Positions 54,038 through 62,583 are shown, counted from the first letter of the stretch. The stretch is 64,000 nt of DNA from Flavobacterium sp. K5-23 (GCF_023278045.1 NZ_CP056783.1:1583501-1647500), one strand, 5' to 3'. Notes: generated by a model not told the origin, from the letters alone. Numbers and translations: made by a program.

Positions 54038-56143
54038 ATGAAAAAGATTTTACTGATTACCTTGGTCCTATTAGGAGGGGTTTTTACCATTTCGGCTCAA
54101 GAAAAGCCAAAAACGACAACGGAATTAAATGAAGTTGCCATTATTACAACCAAAAAAGCAATCGAGCAAAAAGCGGATAGAACCATATTTGATTTTGCCG
54201 GACAAGCGAGTTTGAATACAGGTTCCGTATTAGAGGGAATAAAAAAATTACCGGGATTAATTGCTTCAGACATTGCTGGGATGATGTATCAGGGAAAACA
54301 ATTGGATGTGTTTATGGATGGTAGACCGTTGAATATTTCTTCTAATGAATTGAATGCTTTTCTGGAAGGAATGCCGGCAAACGCAATCGAAAAAATCGAA
54401 ATTATTACACAGCCAGGAGCTGAGTTTCCTGCGACTTCAGGTGGAGCCATATTAAATATTATTACCAATAAAAACGCTAAAAATTATCTAAGTGCCACTT
54501 ATACTAACAGTACTAGTTTTACCAGTTATAAAGATGTAAGATGGAGAGTTAACAATAGTATTTTATTAAGTGCCAAAAACAAATACTTTGGATGGCAGTT
54601 GAATTTTGGCCAAAATTATAGAGAAAGTGCTGTTTGGACCCGTTTAGAAAAAATGGAAAACAATACTAATTCATTGCTTTCAGCAACTGATGCCGATAGA
54701 GTAGGGAGAAACAATTTTGTAAAATCGGCGGTGACTTTTGATATTGGTAAAGATAGATTGTTGTTGAATTATGATGTTAATTATAATAATAATGACAGTC
54801 ACACAAGAGGTAACGGAGTTGGGTTTAGCACTAATGATGCTTCTCATACTGATGGTTTAAGACAGGATGTTGTGGCTACCTACCAGAAAAAGTTCAAAGA
54901 CAATGCACGAAAACTAGAGTTTAAATTCAATTTAAATTCTAACACAAGTGATTTTGAATTAAATCCTGTTGGGAATCCGGTATCTGATTTAGATAATTCA
55001 TCGGATCAGAATTTGTACAATATAAAATTTGATTATTCGCAACCCATTAAATTTTCTGATGAAGGAAAGATAAGTGTTGGTAGTTTGTACGAGGAGCTTT
55101 TATTCGAAACAGAAAGCAAGGGCGTAAAAAATCTAGATTATAAACGCCGTACGGCAGCGAGTTATTTAGAATTACAGTCACGATTCAATAAGATGAATTT
55201 CATATTAGGAGGAAGAGCTGAGGATTATAATATAACTGGAAATACGGATACTGCAGAGTTGAATTCTTTCAAGCAATTTCGTTTTTTTCCTAACGCAAGC
55301 GCGCAGTATAATTTTAATAAATCGATGTATTTTAATGTAAATTACAATAAGAAAATAACCCTTCCTAGTACGTCAGCATTAAACCCGAATAACACGAATT
55401 ACCAAAACCCGAATGTCAATTATTCAGGGAATCCCAACTTACAACCTACTATTTTTGATAATTACGAAGTGAAATTAAGCGCTTATGATTATGCTTTTAT
55501 AGGTTATAATATGAGTTCGGCGAAAAATCAAGTGATCAATAGAGTTACTTTGGATAATGACAGGGTCATCAACAGTAATGAAAATGTACCCGAAATAAAA
55601 ATTCATAATTTCAATGTGGGAATGCCAATACCTTATATGCTATTAACAAAAGGGCTGAAAGAAACTATGAAAATGGATGTCAATCCAGACACAATGAATT
55701 TCTTGTATGTATATGCAGGGTATCAATTTCATCAAATACCTAATGTGGATACCAATGGTTTTTGGATGTTTAACTTGATGTCGCAAATCGTTTTGCCTAA
55801 AAAAGTGAAATTCGTGGCCAATTATAATTATACAATCCCTAAGGGTAATTATTTTTATTTCATAGCAACAAAACCTTTTAGACATTCTTTTGACGTTACT
55901 TTTTCAAAGAAAATGTTGAAAGAGCAATTAACGCTTTCAGTTTATGCTGATGATGTTTTTAATTCGAATAGAAACGAATTCAACTCATTCGGTACACCAT
56001 TGTTGATTAGTAATAAAAACGACACCAGAAAATTTGGATTTAGTGTGAATTATAAATTACCAACAAAAAATAAACTGGCTAAAGAAAATCCTAATTTATT
56101 GAACAAGGATAAAAAGGAAGAAAACAGTATATTGAATCAATAG
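54038..56143 (+). CDS. TonB-dependent-receptor-like outer-membrane beta-barrel protein
   Basis: ATG 54038 (MKKILLITLVLLGGVFTISA) provides a normal signal peptide; the open frame begins earlier at 53888 but would bury it. The 701-residue protein has a plug domain (GSVLEGIKKLPGLIASDIAG, VFMDGRPLNISSNELNAFLE, IEIITQPGAEFPATSGGAIL, NIITNK) and a ~22-strand barrel matching the OMP_b-brl_3 type. No carboxypeptidase-like N-terminal domain is present and no SusD partner is adjacent, so it resembles the non-SusC receptors of Flavobacterium. Ligand unknown. Confidence 0.87.
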   Translation: MKKILLITLVLLGGVFTISAQEKPKTTTELNEVAIITTKKAIEQKADRTIFDFAGQASLNTGSVLEGIKKLPGLIASDIAGMMYQGKQLDVFMDGRPLNISSNELNAFLEGMPANAIEKIEIITQPGAEFPATSGGAILNIITNKNAKNYLSATYTNSTSFTSYKDVRWRVNNSILLSAKNKYFGWQLNFGQNYRESAVWTRLEKMENNTNSLLSATDADRVGRNNFVKSAVTFDIGKDRLLLNYDVNYNNNDSHTRGNGVGFSTNDASHTDGLRQDVVATYQKKFKDNARKLEFKFNLNSNTSDFELNPVGNPVSDLDNSSDQNLYNIKFDYSQPIKFSDEGKISVGSLYEELLFETESKGVKNLDYKRRTAASYLELQSRFNKMNFILGGRAEDYNITGNTDTAELNSFKQFRFFPNASAQYNFNKSMYFNVNYNKKITLPSTSALNPNNTNYQNPNVNYSGNPNLQPTIFDNYEVKLSAYDYAFIGYNMSSAKNQVINRVTLDNDRVINSNENVPEIKIHNFNVGMPIPYMLLTKGLKETMKMDVNPDTMNFLYVYAGYQFHQIPNVDTNGFWMFNLMSQIVLPKKVKFVANYNYTIPKGNYFYFIATKPFRHSFDVTFSKKMLKEQLTLSVYADDVFNSNRNEFNSFGTPLLISNKNDTRKFGFSVNYKLPTKNKLAKENPNLLNKDKKEENSILNQ

Positions 56144-56208
56144 CTTTCTAATTTTGGCTTGCATTTTCATTAAGAATTCAGTGTAATTTTTTTCAATGCA
56201 TTGTATAG

Positions 56209-56240
56209 TTGCTAAATGATTATTTTTATAAGTAAATTTG
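56209..56240 (+). promoter_or_regulatory. Candidate promoter of the Sua5-type gene
   Basis: TTG (56209-56211), 21 bases, TAAATTTG (56233-56240), 40 bases before the ATG at 56281. The -7 element is perfect, the -33 partial. Confidence 0.5.
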
Positions 56241-56280
56241 CGTGCTTTAATAAAGCGATTAATATTATAATTATTTATAA

Positions 56281-57240
56281 ATGATAAAAGTTAGTGCAGA
56301 TGTTAGTTGTGCGGCCGACTTGTTGAAACAAGACGAGATTGTAGCTATACCTACAGAAACAGTTTATGGATTAGCCGGGAATGTTTTTAGTGAAAAAGCG
56401 ATTAAAAGCATTTTCGAAATAAAGAAACGTCCCTTTTTTAATCCCTTGATTGTGCATATAAAATCAATAGATTATTTAGATGAAATTACAGTTGATGTGC
56501 CTGAAAATGCACGTAAACTTGCCAGTAAATTTTGGCCAGGACCATTGACAATGGTGTTGAAAAAGAAAGATGTGATTCCGGATTTAGTTACTGCAGGAAA
56601 AGATACTGTAGGGGTAAGAATGCCGGATCATCCTGTTGCCTTGGCTTTATTAAAATCTTTGGATTTTCCATTAGCAGCTCCAAGCGCGAACCCTTTTGGT
56701 TGCATAAGCCCAACCAAAGCGCAACACGTTGCTGATTATTTTAAAGAAGACTTAAAAATGGTTCTTGACGGCGGTGTTTGTCAAAGAGGAATTGAATCTA
56801 CCATTGTTGGTTTTCAAGACGGAAAAACGATTATTTATAGATATGGTTCTATTTCAGTAGAAGATATTGAAGCAGTAGTGGGGGAAGTTTTTTTTATCAC
56901 CAAGAACGATACCGCGCCAGATGCACCTGGAATGTTATCAAAACACTATGCTCCTAAAACGAGTACGTATCTAACAGATAATGTTAAGGAGCTAATTGCA
57001 TCCTTTCCAGATAAAAAAATTGGTGTATTGTTATTGAAAGACGATACCGAAATTGACAAAACGACTGCAAGAATCCTGCTTTCAGAAAAAGGAGATCTAG
57101 TGGAAGCAGCCAAAAATTTATACGAGTCATTGCATCTATTAGACAAAATGGAGTTAGATGTCATAATAGCCCAAAAAATGCCTGACGTTGGATTAGGGAA
57201 GTCTATAAATGATAGATTAGAACGAGCCACAAAAAAATAA
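56281..57240 (+). CDS. L-threonylcarbamoyladenylate synthase (Sua5 type)
   Basis: A 319-residue protein. The YrdC domain fills residues 1-200: IPTETVYGLAGNVFSEKAIK, KKRPFFNPLIVHI, FWPGPLTMVLKK, VGVRMPDHPVA, LAAPSANPFGCISPT and GGVCQRGIESTIVGF. APGMLSKHYAPKTS joins the C-terminal Sua5 domain. It makes threonylcarbamoyl-AMP from threonine, bicarbonate and ATP for the t6A modification of ANN-decoding tRNAs. The two-domain form replaces the single-domain TsaC. A very strong terminator follows at once. Confidence 0.93.
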   Translation: MIKVSADVSCAADLLKQDEIVAIPTETVYGLAGNVFSEKAIKSIFEIKKRPFFNPLIVHIKSIDYLDEITVDVPENARKLASKFWPGPLTMVLKKKDVIPDLVTAGKDTVGVRMPDHPVALALLKSLDFPLAAPSANPFGCISPTKAQHVADYFKEDLKMVLDGGVCQRGIESTIVGFQDGKTIIYRYGSISVEDIEAVVGEVFFITKNDTAPDAPGMLSKHYAPKTSTYLTDNVKELIASFPDKKIGVLLLKDDTEIDKTTARILLSEKGDLVEAAKNLYESLHLLDKMELDVIIAQKMPDVGLGKSINDRLERATKK

Positions 57241-57243
57241 TAT

Positions 57244-57286
57244 AAAAAGCAAACCCTGAAAGAATCACTTTCAGGGTTTGCTTTTT
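57244..57286 (+). terminator. Very strong factor-independent terminator
   Basis: A perfect 19-bp stem, AAAAAGCAAACCCTGAAAG (57244-57262) with its complement at 57268-57286, and a 5-base loop AATCA. The right arm ends in TTTTT. It ends 4 bases after the Sua5-type gene and reads as a terminator on either strand. Confidence 0.93.
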
Positions 57287-57330
57287 ATTGTAGAATGTGT
57301 CGTGAAAAATAACAATTTATTATTTCTAAA

Positions 57331-57523
57331 GAACACTTCGAGCCGAACGGGTCATTGCGAGGAACGAAGCAATCTCATTCAGTATTTCCGTTCCAATACT
57401 CCACCCTTTTTTTATTTTCTTTGTCGATTTGTTTTAGTGCGATAGCTTTCGCCCCGGCGAACAGGTCGTTTCTCGCTATGACTTTTATTGAGGTAAAGTA
57501 ATGTTTGCTCAGCGTGTTTTGTG
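57331..57523. repeat. Dispersed ~193-bp repeat, copy 1
   Basis: This segment, from GAACACTTCGAGCCGAACGG to the reading CTCAGCGTGTTTTGTGA, aligns almost base for base with 62827-63020. Shared pieces include GTCATTGCGAGGAACGAAGC, TATTTCCGTTCCAATACTCC and CGCCCCGGCGAACAGGTCGT. The GTCATTGCGAGGAACGAAGC core is of a kind seen dispersed in many bacterial genomes. No gene lies in 57287-57557. Confidence 0.88.
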
Positions 57524-57557
57524 AATTAGTTAGACTTCACAATATACAAACTGTACT

Positions 57558-58187
57558 TTATTTAATACCAAATGGTTTCATTGGCAATTCTTTCAGCCAA
57601 TCCTCTCCATATTTACTATTTAAATAATCAGAAATCATTTGGTTGTTTTCCCTCGCTCTTTTAAATGATAAAGGATCGATTACACAATTCTCTTTGATTA
57701 GCCCAATTCCATATTTTTCTTTGAATTGCGCAAACTCTTTTGGTATTGAATTATCAATTCCGTGAATTATGAAGTTTAGGGCGCCTTTTGAAATTCGCTT
57801 TTCAATATCTTGATCGGTTAGATTTGTATCAAAATTTATCGGGAAAGAACGCGTTACTTTATTAAAAGGCAAATCCTTTTTTTCTACTAATCGAATTGTT
57901 ATAGTATTATTTTTGGCAGTAATTCTTGCAGGATAAAAAGTATAAGCAATAAAGTCTTTTGTAGAAAATTCAAATTGGTATTTCCCTTTCTCAGGCAATG
58001 TTACTTTGAAACTTTGTGTATTCTTAATTTCGATTCTTTCGTTAGTTTCAGTTACATAGAACTCGCCAGAATTTAGTGTTTTACCTGTTAAGTTTTCAAA
58101 AACCACTTCTGCAACTATCTCTTTTTCGGTTGCATTAGAAACTGTGAATGTTAATGCTAAAATGAGAGTCAATACTAAATTTTTCAT
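57558..58187 (-). CDS. Secreted hypothetical protein
   Basis: A 209-residue protein with a signal peptide (KNLVLTLILALTFTVSNATE). Residues ~25-100 look like a small beta domain (VVFENLTGKTLNSGEFYVTE), and the C-terminal part is charged and helical (FKRARENNQMISDYLNSKYG, DWLKELPMKPFGIK). I recognise no family. The gene is isolated between a dispersed repeat and a palindromic element in front of the group II intron. Export to the periplasm is likely. Confidence 0.65.
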   Translation of the reverse strand: MKNLVLTLILALTFTVSNATEKEIVAEVVFENLTGKTLNSGEFYVTETNERIEIKNTQSFKVTLPEKGKYQFEFSTKDFIAYTFYPARITAKNNTITIRLVEKKDLPFNKVTRSFPINFDTNLTDQDIEKRISKGALNFIIHGIDNSIPKEFAQFKEKYGIGLIKENCVIDPLSFKRARENNQMISDYLNSKYGEDWLKELPMKPFGIK

Positions 58188-58306
58188 CGTTACTGTTTTT
58201 TAATTTTTAAAATGTCTTATTGTTAAATGTAGTCCTTGAAATAGTAAATTGCTGGTTTTTGTTTGTGAAATGACTTTCGGTGGAGCTTGAAAGTATTAAC
58301 GGTTTT

Positions 58307-58416
58307 GGGCTTGGCGAAGGTGGCGATTTTCACCACAAATGGTGATACGGAGAACCAAACTTTGATTAACCACAAAACTGACTGCGGAGCACTGAACCGC
58401 CATTTTTGCCAAACCC
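58307..58416. repeat. Large imperfect palindrome upstream of the group II intron
   Basis: Arms GGGCTTGGCGAAGGTGGCG (58307-58325) and CGCCATTTTTGCCAAACCC (58398-58416) match at 14 of 19 pairs; the loop contains the smaller hairpin TCACCA-CAAA-TGGTGA. An 11-bp inverted pair CACACTGTAAG (58444-58454) and CTTACAGTGTG (58502-58512) follows, the second arm reaching into the intron start. The segment 58188-58507 has no supported gene. A 118-codon minus-strand frame across it looks spurious. Confidence 0.6.
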
Positions 58417-58507
58417 GTGTGTGTGCCCTGCATGAGCAGGACCCACACTGTAAGCTCGAATAAAAATTCGAAAATACAAATTTACGAATTCTAAAACAAA
58501 TCTTACA

Positions 58508-60327
58508 GTGTGTTATTTTTCCAGAGGGTGTAAGTCCCTTATGGGCGGATTGAAACCCCGAACCATTAGTACGTCGCAAGCTGGTTTATCGTGAGATATG
58601 CAGTGAAGGAAGCGAAACGGCAAAATCCGGTACTGACGAACAGAAACGGCATAAGAGGCTGTTATACGAGGATAAGCAAGCACAGCATTGCAACGTCCAA
58701 AGATTATCAAAATCGTATCTCAGTAGATGTCGCAGGGATTGGACGAAGGAAAAAGCTCTTACCAGGGGAGGTCTTTGCAACCACGAGTTGGTAAAGTAAA
58801 GAAGTCAGCAGAAGTCATAGTACTTGGGGCAACGAGTTGCGAATAGATACCGCACAAGTCTCACAAACAAGGAAGGACTGAACGCAAGTGGTTCTTAATT
58901 TCTAAAGGAATGACGCAAGTTATAGCCCTAGAAAAGCGGAACAGGAAGAATTTAATGTAAAACTTAAGAATGATTGCACAAGTAACACATCCTTACAATC
59001 TCCAAAAGGCGCTACGTCAAGTAGTAGTCAACAAAGGTAGTGCTGGCGTTGATGGTTTAAAAACCACTCAGCTGACGGATTATTTCCGTGAACATAAATC
59101 TGCATTACTGGAAGATATTAAGAATGACCGTTATCTACCGCAACCCATCCTTGGGGTGGAGATTCCCAAAGGAGGCGGAAAGTTCCGACTCTTGGGAATC
59201 CCAACAGTAGTCGACAGACTACTTCAACAAGCCGTATCACAAGCGATGATGCCAAGATTCGAAAAGGATTTTAGTGTGAATAGTTTCGGATTTCGACCCA
59301 ATAAAAATGCCCGCCAAGCGGTAGGCAAAGCCTTGGGAAACATTCACGAAGGCTACAATTATATTGTAGATATTGACCTAAAGAACTTCTTTGACGAAGT
59401 CGATCATTGCTTGTTGCTGAACCTAATTTACCAAAAGGTAAAATGCCCAACGACTTTACGGTTAATCCGCAAATGGTTGCGAGTGCCTATACTCATCAAA
59501 GGAAAACTAGTCAAACGTAGAAAAGGAGTTCCGCAAGGAGTCCAATTAGTCCGCTTTTGTCAAATATCCTACTCCACGAATTGGACAAGGAATTGACAAG
59601 AAAAGGAGTGAAGTTTGTTCGTTATGCCGATGATTTTAGCATTTACACCAAATCGAAAACCCAAGCCAAAACGGTTGGTAATGCTATCTTTCTGTTTTTG
59701 AGAGACAAGCTAAAACTGACTATTAATCAAGAAAAGAGTGGGATTAGAAAACCGATTCAGTTCACGATATTGGGCTTTTCGTTTGCATCGACCTATCAAA
59801 AAGGCGTAAAAGGCAGGTATCAATTAACGGTAGGAAAGAAAGCTTGGGCAAAACTCAAGCAAAGTTTAAAGGAAGCGACCCGCAAAACTGCACCTAGAAG
59901 TTTCGAGGAACGTATCCGAAAAATCAATGAAATTCAACGAGGATGGTTAAACTATTTTCGGGGAACGAGTATTCAAGGAAAGCTACGAGATATTGATGGT
60001 TGGTTGCGCAATCGTCTGCGCTATTGCATTTGGACGGATTGGAAGAAACCCGAACGCAAAAGGAAAAACCTGATGCGACTAGGAGTTGATAAAGACCACG
60101 CCTATGCTTGGAGCAGGACAAGAAAAGGAGGCTGGCGTATTGCTCAAAGTCCGATTCTAACTTCTACAATTACCCTACTACGGCTTAAGAAGAAAGGCTA
60201 TCGGTCTATGTTGGAAACACACATTGAACTCAACCCATCACTTTGCGAACCGCCGTATACGTGACCCGTACGTACGGTGGTGTGAGAGGCGCACTCCGTT
60301 AGTTTCTAGCGGAGCCGTCTACTCGAT
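58508..60327 (+). mobile_element. Group II intron with internal reverse transcriptase ORF
   Basis: The 5' end GTGTG (58508-58512) fits the intron consensus, followed by a structured leader with AAGTCCCTTATGGGCGGATT, GAAACCCCGAACCA and AGTCAGCAGAAGTCATAGTA, as in other bacterial group II introns. Domain V lies at about 60247-60282 (ACCGCCGTA pairing with TACGGTGGT), domain VI at about 60289-60316 (CTCCGTTAG with CTAGCGGAG). The 3' end is near CTCGAT (60322-60327). Boundaries are good to a few bases. It sits in intergenic DNA, opposite in direction to its neighbours. Confidence 0.8.
58970..60264 (+). pseudogene. ltrA: Group II intron reverse transcriptase/maturase, frameshifted
   Basis: Two overlapping frames (58970-59596 and 59557-60264) make up one LtrA-type protein of about 430 residues. 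The first has KNKGSAGVDG-like KGSAGVDGLKTTQLTDYF, GIPTVVDRLLQQAVSQAM, NSFGFRPNKNARQAV and YIVDIDLKNFFDEVDH. The second has FVRYADDFSIYTKSKTQA (catalytic YADD) and the maturase segment NEIQRGWLNYFRG. A one-base loss inside the conserved PQG..SPLLSN region (around 59533-59545) breaks the frame. No HNH endonuclease domain follows. It is either inactive or a sequencing error. Confidence 0.82.
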
Positions 60328-60359
60328 TAGCGGTTGTTGCATTCTCTACAGTCATTTAT

Positions 60360-61541
60360 TTAATGTCCACTTTTAAACTTAGTATGAAATGTAGACCCTT
60401 TGCCCAAACTGCTTTCGATGTCAATCTGTCCTCCGTTTTGTTTCATGAACTCGTAACTCAACATAAGACCCAACCCAGTACCCTTTTCTCCATCTGTCCC
60501 ATTGTTGCTTTGTATTTTACTAATAGAGAATAATTTTCTTTTAATTTCATCAGAAATCCCTACTCCGCTGTCTGAAACGGATATTTTAACTAGTCCGTCT
60601 GGTAATGATTTAGCCGTCAAACTTACAAAACCGTTTTTATGAGTGAACTTAATAGCATTGTTCACAAGATTTCTAATTACGAATTCTATTTGATTTTTGT
60701 CACCAATTATGGTAAGAGAGTCGTCAACCGAGAAACTTATATTTATTCCTTTTTCTAATGCTACCTTTTGATAAACGTCAAATATGTTTGAGGTAATGTC
60801 TTTAACTTTTATTGTCTCTTCATTGAATTGGGAGTCCCCCATTTGTACCATCGCCCAAGTGATTAGATTGTCGGCCATTTTAATTGTACTGTCAACTGAG
60901 TCGCTAAGTTGCTTGCTCATAGTCAAAATCTCGTCCTTGTTAAGATTGTCAAAATGGTCAATTAACAAAATTGAGAACGACTTCAAAGAAATAAGAGGGC
61001 TTTTTAAGTCATGAGCTACAATACTAAAAAATTTATCCTTTGTAGTATTTAGTTTTTCTAGTTGACGACTTTGTTCTGCAATTACTTGAATATTGCTTGT
61101 TAGCTCTTTATTTACTTTTGAGAGTTGCGTCAACAATTCCTCAGATTTTCTTTTAGCATTCATTAATTCTATCTCGTACTGCTTACGTTGTGTGATGTCT
61201 AGCACACTAAATTGAATATAATTGTGCTGCTTCTCATTGGTACTTTGCTTAATTGCATTGATAAGCACTGGAAAGCGAGTTTCATCCTTTCTAATAAAAT
61301 CAAAACTAATTTGACTGACCTCTCCATACATATGCAGTAAGGGAGCAAAATGCGTTTCGTAGTAAATTTTACCTCCTATGGAAAGAAAGTCTTCGAATCT
61401 TTTAGTTTCAATGATTTCTTCGCGAGAATAACCAGTGAATGCCAAGAAAGTATCATTCACATCTATTAGGGTGCCATCCTCCATGGTGTGTAAATAGCCA
61501 CAAGGTGCATGATGATATAAGGTTTTGAAATCTAATTCCAT
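60360..61541 (-). CDS. PAS-domain sensor histidine kinase (RsbP-type PAS)
   Basis: A 393-residue soluble protein. The PAS domain (residues ~1-115) reads HHAPCGYLHTMEDGTLIDVN, then IYYETHFAPLLHMYGEVSQI and FPVLINAIKQ, a pattern I recall from the PAS domain of the Bacillus phosphatase RsbP and similar SpoIIE proteins. A coiled coil follows, then HisKA with FFSIVAHDLKSPLISLKSFS (phospho-His near 182) and the ATPase with FVIRNLVNNAIKF, VSDSGVGIS and GTGLGLML. No membrane segment. The upstream RsbQ-like gene is 10 bases away, so the hydrolase probably feeds a signal to the PAS domain. No response regulator is nearby. Confidence 0.88.
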   Translation of the reverse strand: MELDFKTLYHHAPCGYLHTMEDGTLIDVNDTFLAFTGYSREEIIETKRFEDFLSIGGKIYYETHFAPLLHMYGEVSQISFDFIRKDETRFPVLINAIKQSTNEKQHNYIQFSVLDITQRKQYEIELMNAKRKSEELLTQLSKVNKELTSNIQVIAEQSRQLEKLNTTKDKFFSIVAHDLKSPLISLKSFSILLIDHFDNLNKDEILTMSKQLSDSVDSTIKMADNLITWAMVQMGDSQFNEETIKVKDITSNIFDVYQKVALEKGINISFSVDDSLTIIGDKNQIEFVIRNLVNNAIKFTHKNGFVSLTAKSLPDGLVKISVSDSGVGISDEIKRKLFSISKIQSNNGTDGEKGTGLGLMLSYEFMKQNGGQIDIESSLGKGSTFHTKFKSGH

Positions 61542-61551
61542 ACATTATTTG

Positions 61552-62352
61552 TTACCTAGCACTTAAGAATTTCTTCATGCTCTGAATGGTTTCTTCCGGT
61601 TCGCTCAAGTGTGGACAATGTCCTTTTGCTTTCAGTTGGGTTAATTGACTGTCTTTAATGTGTTGTTGTACATAGGTACCCACATGAAGAGGGGCTATCA
61701 TATCTGACGAACACTGAAGTATCAGGGTAGGTACTGTTACCTTTTCTAAATCCGCTCGATTATCTCCTAAAAAAGTTACGCGGGCGAAATGTTTAGCAAT
61801 TTCGGGGTTATTGCGGCAAAAACTATTTTTTAATTCTTGTGTTAATGCTGGCCGTTCAGTATTTCCCATAATCACAGGGGTAATGGCACTCGACCATCCA
61901 AGGTAATTAGAATCGAGGGCTTCCAATAATTCATCTATACTTTCCTTCGAAAAACCCCCATTATAAGAATGGTCGCTAATATACCGGGGAGAGGGGCCTA
62001 TCATGATGATGCAATCAAATACAGCAGGATTTTGTATGGAGGCTAGTGCACCAATTATGGCACTTACAGAATGTCCGACCAACACGACATCTTTTAAGCA
62101 TAGTTCCTCAATAAGATCAAGAAGATCGTCTGCGTGTGCTTGGAGGGTATTGTATTTGTCAAAATCATAGGCATTAAGATCAGATTGGCCTGAACCCACC
62201 AAATCAATAAGTACAATTTTGTAAGAAGTTTCAAATGCAGGGGTAATAAATCGCCACATGTTTTGGTCACAACCATAACCGTGAACGAATAGCATTGTCT
62301 TTTCTCCTTTCCCTAGAATCTTGGCATTATGTTTTTTCTGTGATTTTGTCAT
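61552..62352 (-). CDS. RsbQ-like alpha/beta hydrolase
   Basis: ATG 62352 (MTKSQKKHNAKILGKGEKTM) is preferred to a TTG 27 bases upstream; 266 residues. The fold shows LFVHGYGCDQNMWRF, LVGSGQSDLNAYDFDKYNTL, the nucleophile Ser in LVGHSVSAIIGALAS, the Asp in LILQCSSDMIAPLHVG and the His in KGHCPHLSEPEETI. These landmarks, including GCDQ.MW and VGSGxSDL.AYD, agree with Bacillus RsbQ and the plant KAI2/D14 receptors. RsbQ makes a signal for the PAS domain of RsbP. Here the partner downstream is a histidine kinase with that type of PAS domain. Confidence 0.87.
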   Translation of the reverse strand: MTKSQKKHNAKILGKGEKTMLFVHGYGCDQNMWRFITPAFETSYKIVLIDLVGSGQSDLNAYDFDKYNTLQAHADDLLDLIEELCLKDVVLVGHSVSAIIGALASIQNPAVFDCIIMIGPSPRYISDHSYNGGFSKESIDELLEALDSNYLGWSSAITPVIMGNTERPALTQELKNSFCRNNPEIAKHFARVTFLGDNRADLEKVTVPTLILQCSSDMIAPLHVGTYVQQHIKDSQLTQLKAKGHCPHLSEPEETIQSMKKFLSAR

Positions 62353-62386
62353 AAAGCAAGAGTTTAATATTGAAAACAAGTATTCT

Positions 62387-62464
62387 TTAGACTTCTGCTA
62401 TGTCTTGACCTATTGACTGGCTGAAGAGGATAAGTGTAAAAAATATAGTTTGGGTTATTTTCAT
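62387..62464 (-). pseudogene. Orphan signal-peptide fragment
   Basis: Read on the minus strand from ATG 62464, the frame gives MKITQTIFFTLILFSQSIGQ, then DIAEV and a stop. This is a complete secretion signal with a Q-D cleavage region but no mature protein. It is most likely the surviving 5' end of a gene whose body was deleted when the RsbQ/kinase pair arrived. It could alternatively be a short leader peptide for the downstream gene. Confidence 0.45.
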
Positions 62465-62495
62465 TTAGTCAAGTTCGATAGTTTTTAATCCGTCC

Positions 62496-62583
62496 TGCAA
62501 TAACCGCTAACTTGTATATAGGCGAAATAAAACTTCGCCAATTTACCCTTTTCAGGATGTATACACGAAGTTTTGTTTCGCTT
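62496..62583. repeat. Motif TTAGCGGTTRTTGCA (inverted copy) plus long imperfect hairpin
   Basis: TGCAATAACCGCTAA (62496-62510) is the reverse complement of TTAGCGGTTATTGCA. The nearly identical TTAGCGGTTGTTGCA lies at 60327-60341 on the plus strand, directly after the intron end. Next to it here, AGGCGAAATAAAACTTCG (62520-62537) pairs with CGAAGTTTTGTTTCGCTT (62566-62583) at 16 of 18 positions over a 28-base loop. The remainder of 62584-62826 contains a small hairpin CCACGC/GCGTGG (62771-62789) and no gene. Confidence 0.65.

Noticed and set aside
58223-58579. 118-codon minus-strand open frame
   Set aside because: It crosses a palindrome and the intron 5' end; composition is Cys/Ser/Phe-rich and looks non-coding.
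58586-58794. Short open frames on both strands in the intron leader
   Set aside because: They overlap structured group II intron RNA and have no protein-like pattern.
58970-60264. Retron or diversity-generating retroelement reverse transcriptase, possibly working with the four-helix-bundle (bAvd-like) protein at 33.3 kb
   Set aside because: The reverse transcriptase has a maturase region and lies within RNA with domain V/VI features, so it belongs to a group II intron; no template/variable repeat pair is seen and the two genes are 25 kb apart.
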